Below, piece after piece: positions 31,220 to 39,270 of a stretch of DNA of 64,000 nucleotides; the first letter of the stretch is position 1, and the number at the start of each line of letters is the position of its first letter. The DNA lies in NCBI RefSeq assembly GCF_001905445.1, contig NZ_LIVQ01000014.1, positions 1 through 64,000 of the forward strand. The letters run 5' to 3'. Origin of the DNA: Streptomyces sp. CB00455 (GTDB taxonomy: Bacteria; Actinomycetota; Actinomycetes; Streptomycetales; Streptomycetaceae). The notes below the pieces were generated by a model. It searched no databases, was not told where the DNA came from, and saw only the letters and a list, made by a program, of their open reading frames with translations. Both the position numbers and the translations under genes were made by a program.

Positions 31220-33039
31220 GCGACTCCTCCACTGGGTGTCCGGCCCGGCGTCTGCTGAACGTTGGGCTGCTGGGTGTGTGACGGCGGGGACGCTGCCGGG
31301 GTGGGCTGCGGCGCGGGTCGGAGGGCGGCGGCGCGCTCCCGGACACCGTCCTGGAGCTTGGCGGCCATCTTGGCGGCGGCCTCGATCGTGGCGCGGGTCT
31401 GCTCCAGCGCGGCAACATCGGTCCCCTGCTCCTGGCCGCGGCCGGCCTTACGGTCCGTGCGCGACGGACGCGAGCGAGACCTCGCTGCGTCGGGCACAGC
31501 GACGGTGTGCGGGCGGGTGCGGGAGCCCAGGCGGTCCGAGCGGCGCGTGGCGTGGACCCGGGCGGTCAACGCTCCGGCTGCCAGGCGGGCCCGCTCGTAG
31601 AGAGGGGCGGTCCGCTTGCGGGTCAGCGGGCGCAGCACGGCCTGGTCGTCGGTGTCGCGCGGGTACAGGGCGCGCAGATCGGCGGTCATCATCCGGCCCC
31701 GCCCGACGGGCCGGGTGTAGTCGTCGATGACCCTCTGCACGATCTGTTCGTCCAGGCCCCTCTGGTGGGGTCGGCCGCGCAGGACGTAGGAGAGGTGGCG
31801 GCGGGCCTCGGCGAGCAGGTGGTGGCGCTTGAACGCGCCGCGCATCACGTACACCACGGCCACGACGTCGACGGCCGCCAGGATGACGTCGACCACCGGC
31901 CGCACCCGCGCCCACACCGCCGCGGCCGCCGCCCGCGCCCGTTCCGCCAGCCGGGAGACGACGTCGGCGCCGAACGCGGCGATGGCTGACTCCCGCCATC
32001 GCTCGCGCAGCTCGGACAGCGACCGCAGCTCTTTGCGCTTGTGCGGGCGCGTCCGGTCTGCGGCCTGGCAGCCCAGCGCGTAGCCGGCCCGCTCCCCTGG
32101 CGCGTGCCCGTGCTTCTTCTCGTACTTGGCCGTGAGGACGGACATGGCGTCCTCGATCTGCTGGCGTCGGGTCGACTGCCAGCCGATGAGCCGCTGGTCG
32201 ATCCCAGCGATCTCCATGACGGGCCGACGACCGGGTGTCACCTCGCGCGGCTCCCACGCCCACCCGAGCCGGGCGGACACCTCCTCCATGAAGAACAAGA
32301 TGAAGAGGGTGTCGGCCGCGACTATGTGGGCCAGCATCGAATCCGCCGACAAGTTGCCCCACGTGCCCTTCTCGTCCGGCCGCCGGGCACGGATCGACAC
32401 CAACGCATGATCGTGGAGAAGGGGCTTGGAGTCCGCGGCTCTGGACTCGTAGTGCCGGAAGACCGCGACGATCAGTCCGTCTCGGACACCGGCCCGGTGC
32501 TTGCCACCGCCCTTCCAGCGGATCTGAGCGACTGCATCCTCCAGCCACTCCAGCGTCTTGTCCCGGGCGATGTCCTGGCACAGCTCCAGCACCAGTCGGA
32601 TCTCGTGACCCATCAGCGCCCACGCGATGTGGGCCGTCGGTGGGGGCCGGAACACCAGGTGCATGCCGAGCCAGGGAATGCGCTCCTTGGCCTTCTCGGT
32701 CTTGGGCGAGCGGTTGTGCTCGATGGGCCTGCCCAGCACGGTCGCCCGCCGGGCGCGGGCCGGGCTCTTGCCCTGCGCCAGGAGCTCGCTCTCGATCCGG
32801 TCCGCGTCCGGGTGCCGGCCTTCCCCCAGGAGCAGCTCGGCCTGCCGCTCGGTCACCACGTCCCCGGCCGTCAGGCCGACCGCGGCTAGGCCCCGGCCCT
32901 TCCACACACCGGGCGGGACACCGGCTTCGTCCTGGGCGGCGCGCAGCGACGTACCCGCCCCGCGGTGGCCGTCGCCGACCATCACGCCGCGGAAGAGATA
33001 GCGCCCGTCTCCCGGACGGATCGGTGTTTGGCTGATCAT
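31216..33039 (-). CDS. MobF-type (TrwC-like) conjugative relaxase, without helicase domain
   Basis: A relaxase of about 607 residues that would nick and covalently hold the transferred strand at oriT. GDGRYLFRGVMVGDG at the N-terminus gives a possible catalytic Tyr. LTAGDVVTERQAELLLGEGRHP and LVFRPPPTAHIAWALMG are TrwC-domain landmarks. The metal triad is seen as VFRHYESR followed by PLLHDHALVSIR (H...HxH). The C-terminal half carries no Walker motifs, so unlike TrwC or TraI there is no helicase. It is Arg/Ala-rich and partly coiled. ATG 33039 was chosen, and GTG 33054 is possible. No good RBS is seen. Confidence 0.8.
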   Translation of the reverse strand: MISQTPIRPGDGRYLFRGVMVGDGHRGAGTSLRAAQDEAGVPPGVWKGRGLAAVGLTAGDVVTERQAELLLGEGRHPDADRIESELLAQGKSPARARRATVLGRPIEHNRSPKTEKAKERIPWLGMHLVFRPPPTAHIAWALMGHEIRLVLELCQDIARDKTLEWLEDAVAQIRWKGGGKHRAGVRDGLIVAVFRHYESRAADSKPLLHDHALVSIRARRPDEKGTWGNLSADSMLAHIVAADTLFILFFMEEVSARLGWAWEPREVTPGRRPVMEIAGIDQRLIGWQSTRRQQIEDAMSVLTAKYEKKHGHAPGERAGYALGCQAADRTRPHKRKELRSLSELRERWRESAIAAFGADVVSRLAERARAAAAAVWARVRPVVDVILAAVDVVAVVYVMRGAFKRHHLLAEARRHLSYVLRGRPHQRGLDEQIVQRVIDDYTRPVGRGRMMTADLRALYPRDTDDQAVLRPLTRKRTAPLYERARLAAGALTARVHATRRSDRLGSRTRPHTVAVPDAARSRSRPSRTDRKAGRGQEQGTDVAALEQTRATIEAAAKMAAKLQDGVRERAAALRPAPQPTPAASPPSHTQQPNVQQTPGRTPSGGVA

Positions 33040-33198
33040 CGGCCCATGAAACACCGGGCTTGACCTGCCGAAAAGCGTGATCCGGGGTCCTTCCCGCCGG
33101 GCGGGAGGCCATCACCAAATCTTCACCGGAGCGCCCGCCAGGCGGGCCGCCGCATCAGCCCGAGACGTTAACCCGTCGACGTGTGCACAGTCCGCCGC

Positions 33199-33396
33199 AT
33201 GACGAACGAACTGATCTACGCCGACCCCTGCCCGCTGTGCGGCCGCCCTCTCACGCTGCGCCCGACCGTCGAAGTCCGCTCGAACACGCCGTACCCCACG
33301 CGCATCGACAGGCTGCCTCACTGCACAAGCTGCGCCAGCGACATGACACGCGCGCAGCAGTGGGCCGACATGATGCGCGACCTCTACGAGAGCTGA
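33199..33396 (+). CDS. Small zinc-ribbon-like protein
   Basis: A 65-residue protein with two CxxC pairs: ADPCPLCGRPL and LPHCTSCASDM, spaced as in a zinc ribbon, ending in a helix (RAQQWADMMRDLYES). GTG 33181 is an alternative start. Neither has a strong RBS. It is divergent from the relaxase and convergent with parA. Small proteins with this motif pair are frequent on Streptomyces plasmids. Probable nucleic-acid or protein binding. Confidence 0.6.
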   Translation: MTNELIYADPCPLCGRPLTLRPTVEVRSNTPYPTRIDRLPHCTSCASDMTRAQQWADMMRDLYES

Positions 33397-33577
33397 CCGC
33401 GGCCGTGCGAATGCTGCGCCACACCATCGGCAAGCGAATCCAGCTGCCCGGCAGGTGACCGACGCGTTGAACACCCGCCCGGTCGCCACCGCCCCGTCAT
33501 CACGAGCACGGCGTCGTGGGCTTGGGCACGGCTGGAAGGGCATCGACGCAGGGCGTTGACCGGTGGACAGCGGAGGG

Positions 33578-33607
33578 GCCCGGCCGCCCAGAGGGTGGTC
33601 GGGCCTC
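33578..33607 (-). terminator. Hairpin downstream of parA
   Basis: GGCCCGGCCGCC and GGTGGTCGGGCC form an inverted repeat around a short loop, 28 bp beyond the parA stop and next to a parS-like site. No clear T-run. Confidence 0.5.
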
Positions 33608-33611
33608 GCGT

Positions 33612-33632
33612 GCCGTTTCCAGTGGAAACGGC
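33612..33632. promoter_or_regulatory. parS: parS-like site 1
   Basis: An inverted repeat with 9-bp arms GCCGTTTCC/GGAAACGGC around AGT, just downstream of parA. It shares the core CGTTTCCANTGGAAACG with five other sites around parB. Chromosomal Streptomyces parS is GTTTCACGTGAAAC, so this is a plasmid-specific variant. Confidence 0.75.
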
Positions 33633-33634
33633 GG

Positions 33635-34531
33635 TCAGGTGCGGTCGGGGAATCCGATGCTGGTCATCAGCTTCCGGTAGTCGACTGCCGGCACCGAGTT
33701 GGGCAGGAGGATGGGCAGGGGGCAGCAGTCGTCGTAGAGCTTTTTGGCGTCGGCGGAGTACCGGACGTAGGGCGTGAGGATGTCGCCGTACAGGGATTCC
33801 GCGAGCGCTGTCGCCTTCCTGGCCGATGCTTCGGTGTAGCTGGCGGTCGGGGTGCCGGTGAGGATCAGGTGGTTGACCGTCGGGCGGCCGGGGACCGATC
33901 GCCGGAGGCGGTTCTTCTCCCTGACGCGGTCGAGTTCCTCGAACAGCGGGACCAGCAGTTTGACGTCCTTCGGATCGGCGCGGACCGACGGGATGACGGA
34001 GTCGTCCTCGTCGAGCATCCGGATCACGGAGTAGACCATCTTCCCGTAGCTTGCGGGGAAGTCGAGCCAGAGGACGTCGTCCTCGTCGCCGTCGTAGCCG
34101 AGCAGGATCTCGGCGAACCAGTCCTGTCGGTCCGCGTCCTCGGCGATGGCGGTGTCCGCGGTGGACATCTCCTTGCAGCTGGGCACGACACGCAGGCCGG
34201 GGATGTATGCGAAGGCGTCGTCGCCGTAGCCGTCGCCGATGCGGTATCGGGCCGGGAGCGCGACCTCGTCCAGGGTCGCGGTTCCGTGGATGAGGTCGAG
34301 GACGGTCTTGCGTCCCTTCATGGCCTCTTCGTCGTAGCCGAGGATCGTGGTCGTGGACCGGTTGGCGTCGAAGTCGAAGATCGTGCCCGGGTATCCCCGC
34401 AGCGCTGCCTCGGTCGCCATGGAGGTGGCGCTGGTGGTCTTGGTGGAGCCGCCGCACTCGAGGATGAAGGCGTAGATCTTGGGGTGGCGCCGCCCTCTGG
34501 GGCGGAAGCGGGGGTCGACGGTGCGCGTCAC
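33635..34531 (-). CDS. parA: ParA-type partition ATPase
   Basis: A 298-residue ParA/Soj-like ATPase that would move or position plasmid copies together with ParB. KIYAFILECGGSTKTTSATSM holds a deviant Walker A in which GGxxKTT is kept but the preceding signature Lys of KGG is replaced (ECGGSTKTT). GTIFDFDANRSTTTILG is the A' region, DVLWLDFPASYGKM the Walker B-like strand and HLILTGTPTASY follows. GTG 34531 overlaps the parB stop as GTGA, so the Pro/Arg-rich upstream frame is not used. A neighbouring set of parS-like sites supports the assignment. Confidence 0.8.
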   Translation of the reverse strand: MTRTVDPRFRPRGRRHPKIYAFILECGGSTKTTSATSMATEAALRGYPGTIFDFDANRSTTTILGYDEEAMKGRKTVLDLIHGTATLDEVALPARYRIGDGYGDDAFAYIPGLRVVPSCKEMSTADTAIAEDADRQDWFAEILLGYDGDEDDVLWLDFPASYGKMVYSVIRMLDEDDSVIPSVRADPKDVKLLVPLFEELDRVREKNRLRRSVPGRPTVNHLILTGTPTASYTEASARKATALAESLYGDILTPYVRYSADAKKLYDDCCPLPILLPNSVPAVDYRKLMTSIGFPDRT

Positions 34532-35871
34532 TCGTTCTCTCCTGTGGTGTCCGAGCCCAGTTCCTTCTTCTCCCACGCGGTCTCCGGGGCGTACTGCGCG
34601 TGGTCCTGGAGGAGGCGGAGGTAGCCGACCTCGCGGGTTCCCCACGAGTGCCGGCGGGCGGCGGTGCGGAGCTCTGCGGCAGCGAGGGCGCTCGCGAAGG
34701 CGGCGAGCCGCTGGAGTTCACCGTCACCGGAGTCCTGGACGGCGTTGAAGTACGAGGCGGCGTTCTGGTCGTCGATGCTGTGGCGTTCGGCTCGGCGGAG
34801 CCAGACCAGGGCGCGCTGCTGCGCGGCGGACTGCTGCTGTGGAGCGAGCAGGGCGCCGGTCATGGCCTTGAGGAGGAGCTCGCTGTCGGCGGTGTCGCCG
34901 ACGTCGACGGTCTCCACGAGGAGCTGGCAGGCGGCGTCCCGGGCTGCGGCTGCGGTACTGCGGTCCTGCTCGTACTGGTCGGCCGACGGCTTGGGCTGCT
35001 CCTTCTTCGCCGTCGTCCGGGGCTTGGCGGCAGCGTTTCCAGTGGAAACGGTGCTCGCCTGGAGGGCAGTGCCGTTTCCATTGGAAACGGCACCCTCTCC
35101 TTCGGCCGGCTCCGTGTCGGGCACGGGTTCGTCCTGCCGCTGCCGCGCGAGGATCTGCGCCTGTGCCTCCAGCGGACGCATGCCGCCCTGGACCAGGGTC
35201 ACCGCCTCCCGCTGGTCCTCGGCGCTCATCTTCTGGAGCTTCTCAGCGGTGCTGACTGCCAGGGTGCCGTCCCGGAGCGCTCCCTGGACTTCCGGCTCCA
35301 GCGCGAGGAGCTGCACGCGCTTCCACACGGTGCCCTTGGAGATGGCCCCCTTGGCGGTCTCGCCAACCTTCTGCGCGATCTGCTCGTAGGACAGTCCGCT
35401 GCTCCGCAGGGCCTCGTAGTGCTCGGCCTCTTCCAGCGGGCTGAGCTGTGCGCGCCGGAGGTTCTCGATGAGGGTGATGAGGCGGGCGTCGGCGACCTTG
35501 TCGTCCATCAGGACGCTGGGGATGACCTCCCAGCCCAAGGACTGGATGGCGCGCCAGCGGTGCTCCCCAAAGAGGATGACGTTCGCAGCGGTGATCTTCT
35601 CCGCTGTCTCCGGATAGTGCTCGACCCAGATGTCCGCGGGGATGTGCGCGATGTTCTGGAGGAGGCCCACTTCCTCGATCGTGGCCGCAAGCTCCTCAAC
35701 GCCCGACATGGCCCGCCGGTTGAACGGGTTGGGGCAGAGGTCCTTGGGGTGGAGTTCGACGGTGTCGCCGCTGCGGTCCTTGCCGCCCCGGTAGAACGCC
35801 TCTTCCTTGGGCGGAGCAGCGGGGGCCTGCTTGGTGCTCGTGCGCTTGGGCCTCGGAAGGTTGGCAGCCAT
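34528..35871 (-). CDS. parB: ParB/RepB/Spo0J-family partition protein
   Basis: A 447-residue centromere-binding protein. The N-terminal nuclease-like domain contains VILFGEHRWRAIQSLGW (the GERRxRA CTP-binding motif as GEHRWRA) and LIENLRRAQLSPLEEAEHY (ENLxRxxLxPxEEA). The HTH follows (GLSYEQIAQKVGETAKGAISKGTVWKRVQLL). The C-terminal 200 residues are Ala/Gln-rich and helical. Two parS-like sites lie inside the coding sequence (35034 and 35071), in a poorly conserved linker (EGAVSNGNGTALQASTVSTG), and three more lie upstream, consistent with autoregulation and nucleation. Confidence 0.85.
   Translation of the reverse strand: MAANLPRPKRTSTKQAPAAPPKEEAFYRGGKDRSGDTVELHPKDLCPNPFNRRAMSGVEELAATIEEVGLLQNIAHIPADIWVEHYPETAEKITAANVILFGEHRWRAIQSLGWEVIPSVLMDDKVADARLITLIENLRRAQLSPLEEAEHYEALRSSGLSYEQIAQKVGETAKGAISKGTVWKRVQLLALEPEVQGALRDGTLAVSTAEKLQKMSAEDQREAVTLVQGGMRPLEAQAQILARQRQDEPVPDTEPAEGEGAVSNGNGTALQASTVSTGNAAAKPRTTAKKEQPKPSADQYEQDRSTAAAARDAACQLLVETVDVGDTADSELLLKAMTGALLAPQQQSAAQQRALVWLRRAERHSIDDQNAASYFNAVQDSGDGELQRLAAFASALAAAELRTAARRHSWGTREVGYLRLLQDHAQYAPETAWEKKELGSDTTGENE
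35034..35091. promoter_or_regulatory. parS: parS-like sites 2 and 3, inside parB
   Basis: Two copies of CGTTTCCANTGGAAACG: 35034-35050 (centre AGT) and 35072-35088 extended by GC on each side (centre ATT). Their starts lie 39 bp apart. They fall in the linker-encoding part of parB, so the DNA site rather than the protein sequence seems to be selected here. Confidence 0.75.
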
Positions 35872-35911
35872 AGATTCTCCAGGACGACAGAAAGTACGGC
35901 CAGAGACTAGC

Positions 35912-36083
35912 CGTTTCCAATGGAAACGCTGGCTCCCTCACGCAGCCCGAGCAGGAACAGTTAGTGGCCGGCCAAGCTGGTGGTTGCCGTTTCCAGTGGA
36001 AACGCCGTTGCCCTGGGCGGGGATTGACGGAAGGCCATGTACGGACCGAGGCAGCATCCTCGCTGCCGTTTCCATTGGAAACG
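35912..36083. promoter_or_regulatory. parS: parS-like sites 4, 5 and 6, upstream of parB
   Basis: CGTTTCCANTGGAAACG at 35912-35928 (centre AAT), 35988-36004 (AGT) and 36067-36083 (ATT, with a perfect dyad extending 4 bp further on each side). Spacings of 76 and 79 bp place them at near-regular intervals of about seven helical turns in the parB promoter region. Likely centromere and autoregulatory operator. Confidence 0.8.
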
Positions 36084-36122
36084 GCAGACAGACAGAACCC
36101 AGGAAACCCCCCAAAACAGGAA

Positions 36123-36155
36123 AAGCCCTGCCCCGGGGGTGCCGGGGCAGGGCTT
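36123..36155 (-). terminator. Terminator hairpin
   Basis: AAGCCCTGCCCCGG and CCGGGGCAGGGCTT form a perfect 14-bp stem with a 5-base loop, followed on the minus strand by TTCCTG. It lies 20 bp past the stop of the gene at 36175-36702 and insulates parAB from the operon upstream. Confidence 0.75.
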
Positions 36156-36174
36156 CGGTGAGGGGCGTTGCGGG

Positions 36175-36702
36175 TCAAGCTGCCCAGCTCGCGGGCGCGC
36201 CATCATCCGGGTTGGGGATGCCGGCAGCAGCCACCAGGGCGGCGGGATGCCGCAGGGCGGTGACCGGCACGGCCCCGGGTTCGGTGTCGGGGGCCCAGAC
36301 CATGCGCCAGGTGTCGTCCCACTCGCATCCGCAGCCGTGGTCGGGGTGCGGATGCCGTAAGAAGACGCCGTGGGTGTGGACCGCGCGCGGGATGAGGGGG
36401 ATGAGTACGGAGGGGTCGTCGCCGGGGTAGAGATGCAAGTTCCGCCAGCCGTGGATACGAGCCATGTACGCGGCGGCGGCCTCGATGATGTCGGCCCACC
36501 GCTGATGCCCGAGCACAAGGAACGCCACGGGGTAGAGGTGGTCCTCGGCGGCGTCGTCGATCCCGGTGACGTACAGGTCCCGATGGACGACGAAGCCGCT
36601 CTCCGCCGCGTCCTCGCCGGGCGTCCAGAGCTTTTCGACGGGGTGCGGGGTGCCGTCGTCACCCTCGCTGGTCTCGATCTCGTACGGGGCCGTGGTGGTC
36701 AT
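36175..36702 (-). CDS. Hypothetical protein, last gene of small-protein operon
   Basis: A 175-residue protein of unknown function. ATG 36702 overlaps the RapZ-like stop by 4 bp. It contains a central alpha/beta stretch (AFLVLGHQRWADIIEAAAAYMARIHGW, NLHLYPGDDPSVLIPLIPRAVHTHGVFLRH) and a short Cys-containing turn HGCGCEWDDTWRMVW. No family was recognised. Neighbours are accessory plasmid proteins. Confidence 0.65.
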   Translation of the reverse strand: MTTTAPYEIETSEGDDGTPHPVEKLWTPGEDAAESGFVVHRDLYVTGIDDAAEDHLYPVAFLVLGHQRWADIIEAAAAYMARIHGWRNLHLYPGDDPSVLIPLIPRAVHTHGVFLRHPHPDHGCGCEWDDTWRMVWAPDTEPGAVPVTALRHPAALVAAAGIPNPDDGAPASWAA

Positions 36703-37118
36703 GCGCTCGCTCCGGTGCTGGTGTCGGCCGCCTTCAGGAAGCGCGGCAGATGGACGTGGAGGTGTTCGACGTCGACCTGGCGGCCGCGGGCGCGAAGTTC
36801 GCGGGCAAGCAGTTCGGTGAGACCGGATGCCCTGTGCCTACCTCCTGCGCAGCCGATGGCGATCCGGCGGGGGCCGGCGGGCAGGTCGGCGTAGTCGGCG
36901 AGGTTGGCCAGGAGCTCGCGGGCGCCGGGGGTGTTGAGGACGACGTCCTGGACGCGGGGGTGGAAGCCGTCGAGGTCGAGGATGTCGCGGGCGGCGGCCG
37001 GGTCGCGGAGCCGTGCGCGGACGTCTTCGATGCGGTCGGCGGCGGGCGGGACGGGGGAGCCGTCCGGGCCGGTGGGCAGGTGCAGGTAGCCGAATGAGAT
37101 CAGGCGGATCGGGTGCAA
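36699..37118 (-). CDS. Stand-alone RapZ C-terminal-like domain protein
   Basis: A 139-residue protein. SFGYLHLPTGPDG, DVRARLRDPAA and especially IAIGCAGGRHRASGLTELLARELRARG match the C-terminal domain of RapZ (GCTGGxHRSV), without the N-terminal P-loop kinase-like domain. In RapZ that domain binds RNA and metabolites such as glucosamine-6-phosphate, and plasmid-borne stand-alone versions are of unknown use. The only sensible start is TTG 37118, placed 6 bp after CAGGAG. It is the third-last gene of the operon-like array running from 39944. Confidence 0.72.
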   Translation of the reverse strand: MHPIRLISFGYLHLPTGPDGSPVPPAADRIEDVRARLRDPAAARDILDLDGFHPRVQDVVLNTPGARELLANLADYADLPAGPRRIAIGCAGGRHRASGLTELLARELRARGRQVDVEHLHVHLPRFLKAADTSTGASA

Positions 37119-37215
37119 GGGGTTCTCCTGCTCGGTGGTGAAGGGCGGGAACGCGAGAACGCCGCGCCCGGCCTTCCGGCTCGGGTGCGGCGCTCTGGTG
37201 TCTGGCGGTGGGGTC

Positions 37216-37641
37216 TCAGGTGGTCTTGGCGGCGCTGAGGATGTCGGCGTGGTCGAACGCCAGGCACGCCGGGAGGTTGTCCAGGGGCCACCAGCGGGCG
37301 TCGTGGGCGTCGTCCCCGGCGTGGATCGGGGTGTCGTCGGGGACGACGACGGCGTAGGCGACGGTGACGTAGCGGCCGCGGGGGTCACGGCCGGGCTGGT
37401 CGAAGACGCCGATCTGGCGGAGGTCGCCGGCGGTCACGTGGAGGCCCGTCTCTTCGGCGAGTTCGCGAACGGCCGCGTGACGGCTCGTTTCCAGGGCGTC
37501 AACATGGCCCCCCGGCAGGGCCCAGGATCCCTTGTGGGGCTCCCAGCCGCGCTCGATCAGCAGGACGGTGCCGCCGGGCGTCAGGGCGACGACGTCGGCG
37601 GTGTAGCGGATGGTCTCGGGCTCGGGCTCGGTCTCGGTCAT
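37216..37641 (-). CDS. Nudix hydrolase
   Basis: A 141-residue Nudix protein. The Nudix box GGHVDALETSRHAAVRELAEETGL (about residues 43-66) fits GX5EX7REUXEEXGU with all catalytic Glu. The surrounding fold strands (VVALTPGGTVLLIERG, YVTVAYAVVVPDD) are present. It hydrolyses a nucleoside diphosphate linked to another moiety. GAGAGG lies 5 bp before ATG 37641, and GTG 37647 is possible. It may be a house-cleaning or NAD-capping enzyme on the element. Confidence 0.88.
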   Translation of the reverse strand: MTETEPEPETIRYTADVVALTPGGTVLLIERGWEPHKGSWALPGGHVDALETSRHAAVRELAEETGLHVTAGDLRQIGVFDQPGRDPRGRYVTVAYAVVVPDDTPIHAGDDAHDARWWPLDNLPACLAFDHADILSAAKTT

Positions 37642-37663
37642 GTTCACCTCTCGGTTGGATGGG

Positions 37664-37840
37664 CTATCGGGTGGTGGTGCCGGTGACCACGAGGAACTGG
37701 TCGGTGGTCAGGTCCATCACGACGTGGGCATCGTGGCCCTGGGCGCGCTGGGCGGCGGCGTACTCGTCGGCGGGCCAGGAGCCGCGGGGGTGGCCGGCGG
37801 GGAAGCGCTCCAGGACGGTGCGGGGCGCGGCGGTGGTCAT
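37664..37840 (-). CDS. Small conserved protein (58 aa)
   Basis: Reads MTTAAPRTVLERFPAGHPRG ... WPADEYAAAQRAQGHDAHVV, then MDLTTDQFLVVT. ATG 37840 overlaps the upstream stop by 4 bp (ATGA). The pattern WPADEYAAAQRAQG followed by a VVMDLxxDxFLVV strand is one I know from many short Streptomyces proteins. Function unknown. Good coding signal and coupling support it although it is short. Confidence 0.7.
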   Translation of the reverse strand: MTTAAPRTVLERFPAGHPRGSWPADEYAAAQRAQGHDAHVVMDLTTDQFLVVTGTTTR

Positions 37841-38322
37841 CGGTCGTCACCGCCGTGCACGCGCTCGTGGATGTCGATCAGGGTGGTGATGGCGTCGGGG
37901 TTGTCGGCGAGGCCGACCCACGTGCCGCGCGCGGTGAAGACGGGCACGGCGTCGGTGTCGGCGTCGAAGATGACGCAGTAGTCGCCGAACCTGTCGATCA
38001 CCATCTCGCGCAGGGCCGGGACCAGGGCGGTTTCGAGGACCTGGAGGACGTCCACGGTGAGCCGGGCGGGCGCACCGGGCGTCTGGGGCTGGACCAGGTC
38101 GCCGGTGACGCGAAGCAGGTCGCCGGGCTGTATTCCGGTCAGCAGCTCGTGGACGATCCCGGCGACCATGCTGGTGCAGGAGACGACCGTGTCGGGGGCC
38201 TCCTCGGGGAGGGTGTCCGCGTCGACGGGGCACACGGTCAGGTCGAACATCGCGGTGCCGTGCGGGCCGGGGGCGGGGATGGCGTCGACCCAGCCGTCGA
38301 CGGTGCAGCGGGTGGTGTCCAT
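37837..38322 (-). CDS. Hypothetical protein
   Basis: A 161-residue acidic protein, mainly beta-strands: CTVDGWVDAIPAPG, MFDLTVCPVDADTL, DLLRVTGDLVQPQT, ARLTVDVLQVLETAL. The strand pattern with GDLLRVTGDLV hints at an OB-fold like that of single-strand-binding accessory proteins, but no hallmark residues confirm it. The C-terminal part (YCVIFDADTDAVPVF ... WVGLADNPDAITTLIDIHE) is a second module. It overlaps genes on both sides. Confidence 0.6.
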   Translation of the reverse strand: MDTTRCTVDGWVDAIPAPGPHGTAMFDLTVCPVDADTLPEEAPDTVVSCTSMVAGIVHELLTGIQPGDLLRVTGDLVQPQTPGAPARLTVDVLQVLETALVPALREMVIDRFGDYCVIFDADTDAVPVFTARGTWVGLADNPDAITTLIDIHERVHGGDDR

Positions 38323-38528
38323 CAGCTGGCCTCCGCCAGGGTCTCGGTGGGGCGAGGGGAGCGGGGTCGGGGGGTGCGCTGCGCGAGCACCAGCAGCTCG
38401 GCATTGCGCTTCTGCTCAGCGGGCGTGAGGGGCCGGGCCTTCGCCGCGCCGTGGCGGTGCCAGAGCGGAGAGGCCGGCGGCTCGGGGTAGGCGAGAGCGT
38501 GGTCGACGTCGCGGTCAGTGCTGCTCAT
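38322..38528 (-). CDS. Small hypothetical protein
   Basis: A 68-residue protein (SSTDRDVDHALAYPEPPASP ... LTPAEQKRNAELLVLAQRT). Stop and next start overlap as TGATG at 38320-38324. GGAGGTCCCC precedes its ATG. It has one predicted helix (PAEQKRNAELLVLAQ) and otherwise disordered, Pro-rich ends. Function unknown. Confidence 0.55.
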   Translation of the reverse strand: MSSTDRDVDHALAYPEPPASPLWHRHGAAKARPLTPAEQKRNAELLVLAQRTPRPRSPRPTETLAEAS

Positions 38529-38551
38529 GGGGACCTCCGAGGGGGAGGGGT

Positions 38552-38833
38552 TCAGGCGTGGGTGGCGCGCTTGGTGCTCTTGGGCTGGGTGTCGGAGGCG
38601 AAGCGGCCCTCACGGCGGGCCTCAACGGGGTTCGCGGCGATCCAGTCCTCCGCGCACGCCTTGTGGACGGGCTCCCCGGCGTGGGAGCGCATCGGCGTGG
38701 GCTTGTCGCACAGCACGCAGGGGCGGTCCTGCCAGCGGTCGTAGTGCTGGCTGTCGCGCCATTCGAGGAGCGCGCCGGGAGCCGGGACCAGGCCCGGCTC
38801 GAACGGCGGCTTCTTCTTGGCTCGGGTGGTCAC
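38552..38833 (-). CDS. Small zinc-finger-like protein
   Basis: A 93-residue protein. RPCVLCDKPTPMRSHAGEPVHKACAEDWIAANP contains CxxC ... HxxC, a plausible single zinc site. The C-terminus is basic (KSTKRATHA). GTG 38833 overlaps the upstream stop as GTGA. Such proteins are common companions in actinobacterial phage and plasmid small-gene arrays. Function unknown. Confidence 0.62.
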   Translation of the reverse strand: MTTRAKKKPPFEPGLVPAPGALLEWRDSQHYDRWQDRPCVLCDKPTPMRSHAGEPVHKACAEDWIAANPVEARREGRFASDTQPKSTKRATHA

Positions 38834-39270
38834 GGCCGGAAGCCGGGCAGCTGCTGGAAGACGCGCTCCAGCAGGTCCGGCTTCGGCTTCCAGGGCACGA
38901 CCTGTCCGCGCGCGGGGACCGGCAGGGGGAGCTCCTGGACGTCCTGGAGCACGAGGTGCCAGGCCCCGGGGTGTGCCCACGGCGAGCAGAGCGGCGATCC
39001 CCCGGGGTCCTGGTGGCAGTCGGTGATCCGGGCGATGCCAACGACCGCGCCGGTGACCAGCTGGCGGTCGCGGATCGTGCGGCCGATCAGCGGGACGCGC
39101 AGGGCGGGCCGGTCGACGGTCTGGCTCGTGTGCAGCAGCACCCAGCCGGTCCGCCACCGGGCGGGCCTGTTCTCCACCGTCTTGGCTCCGGCGAGGATGC
39201 AGGCCGCGTACGGCTGCCGGATGCTGATGCCGCGGATCCAGTCGCCCTCGGGCAGGGTCACGGTGCTCAT
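38830..39270 (-). CDS. ASCH-domain protein
   Basis: A 146-residue ASCH-fold protein (PUA-like, RNA-related). RGISIRQPYAACILAGAKTVENRPARW carries the family IRQPYA-x6-GxKxxExR pattern, followed by WVLLHTSQTVD and VVGIARITDCH. ASCH proteins bind RNA or act as hydrolases of modified nucleosides. Mobile elements carry many. ATG 39270 overlaps the GGDEF gene stop (ATGA). The open frame from 39285 has no RBS. Confidence 0.8.
   Translation of the reverse strand: MSTVTLPEGDWIRGISIRQPYAACILAGAKTVENRPARWRTGWVLLHTSQTVDRPALRVPLIGRTIRDRQLVTGAVVGIARITDCHQDPGGSPLCSPWAHPGAWHLVLQDVQELPLPVPARGQVVPWKPKPDLLERVFQQLPGFRP

Noticed and set aside
33384..34727. 447-codon minus-strand frame overlapping parA
   Set aside because: Arg/Pro-rich shadow of parA, which carries the P-loop and is coupled to parB.
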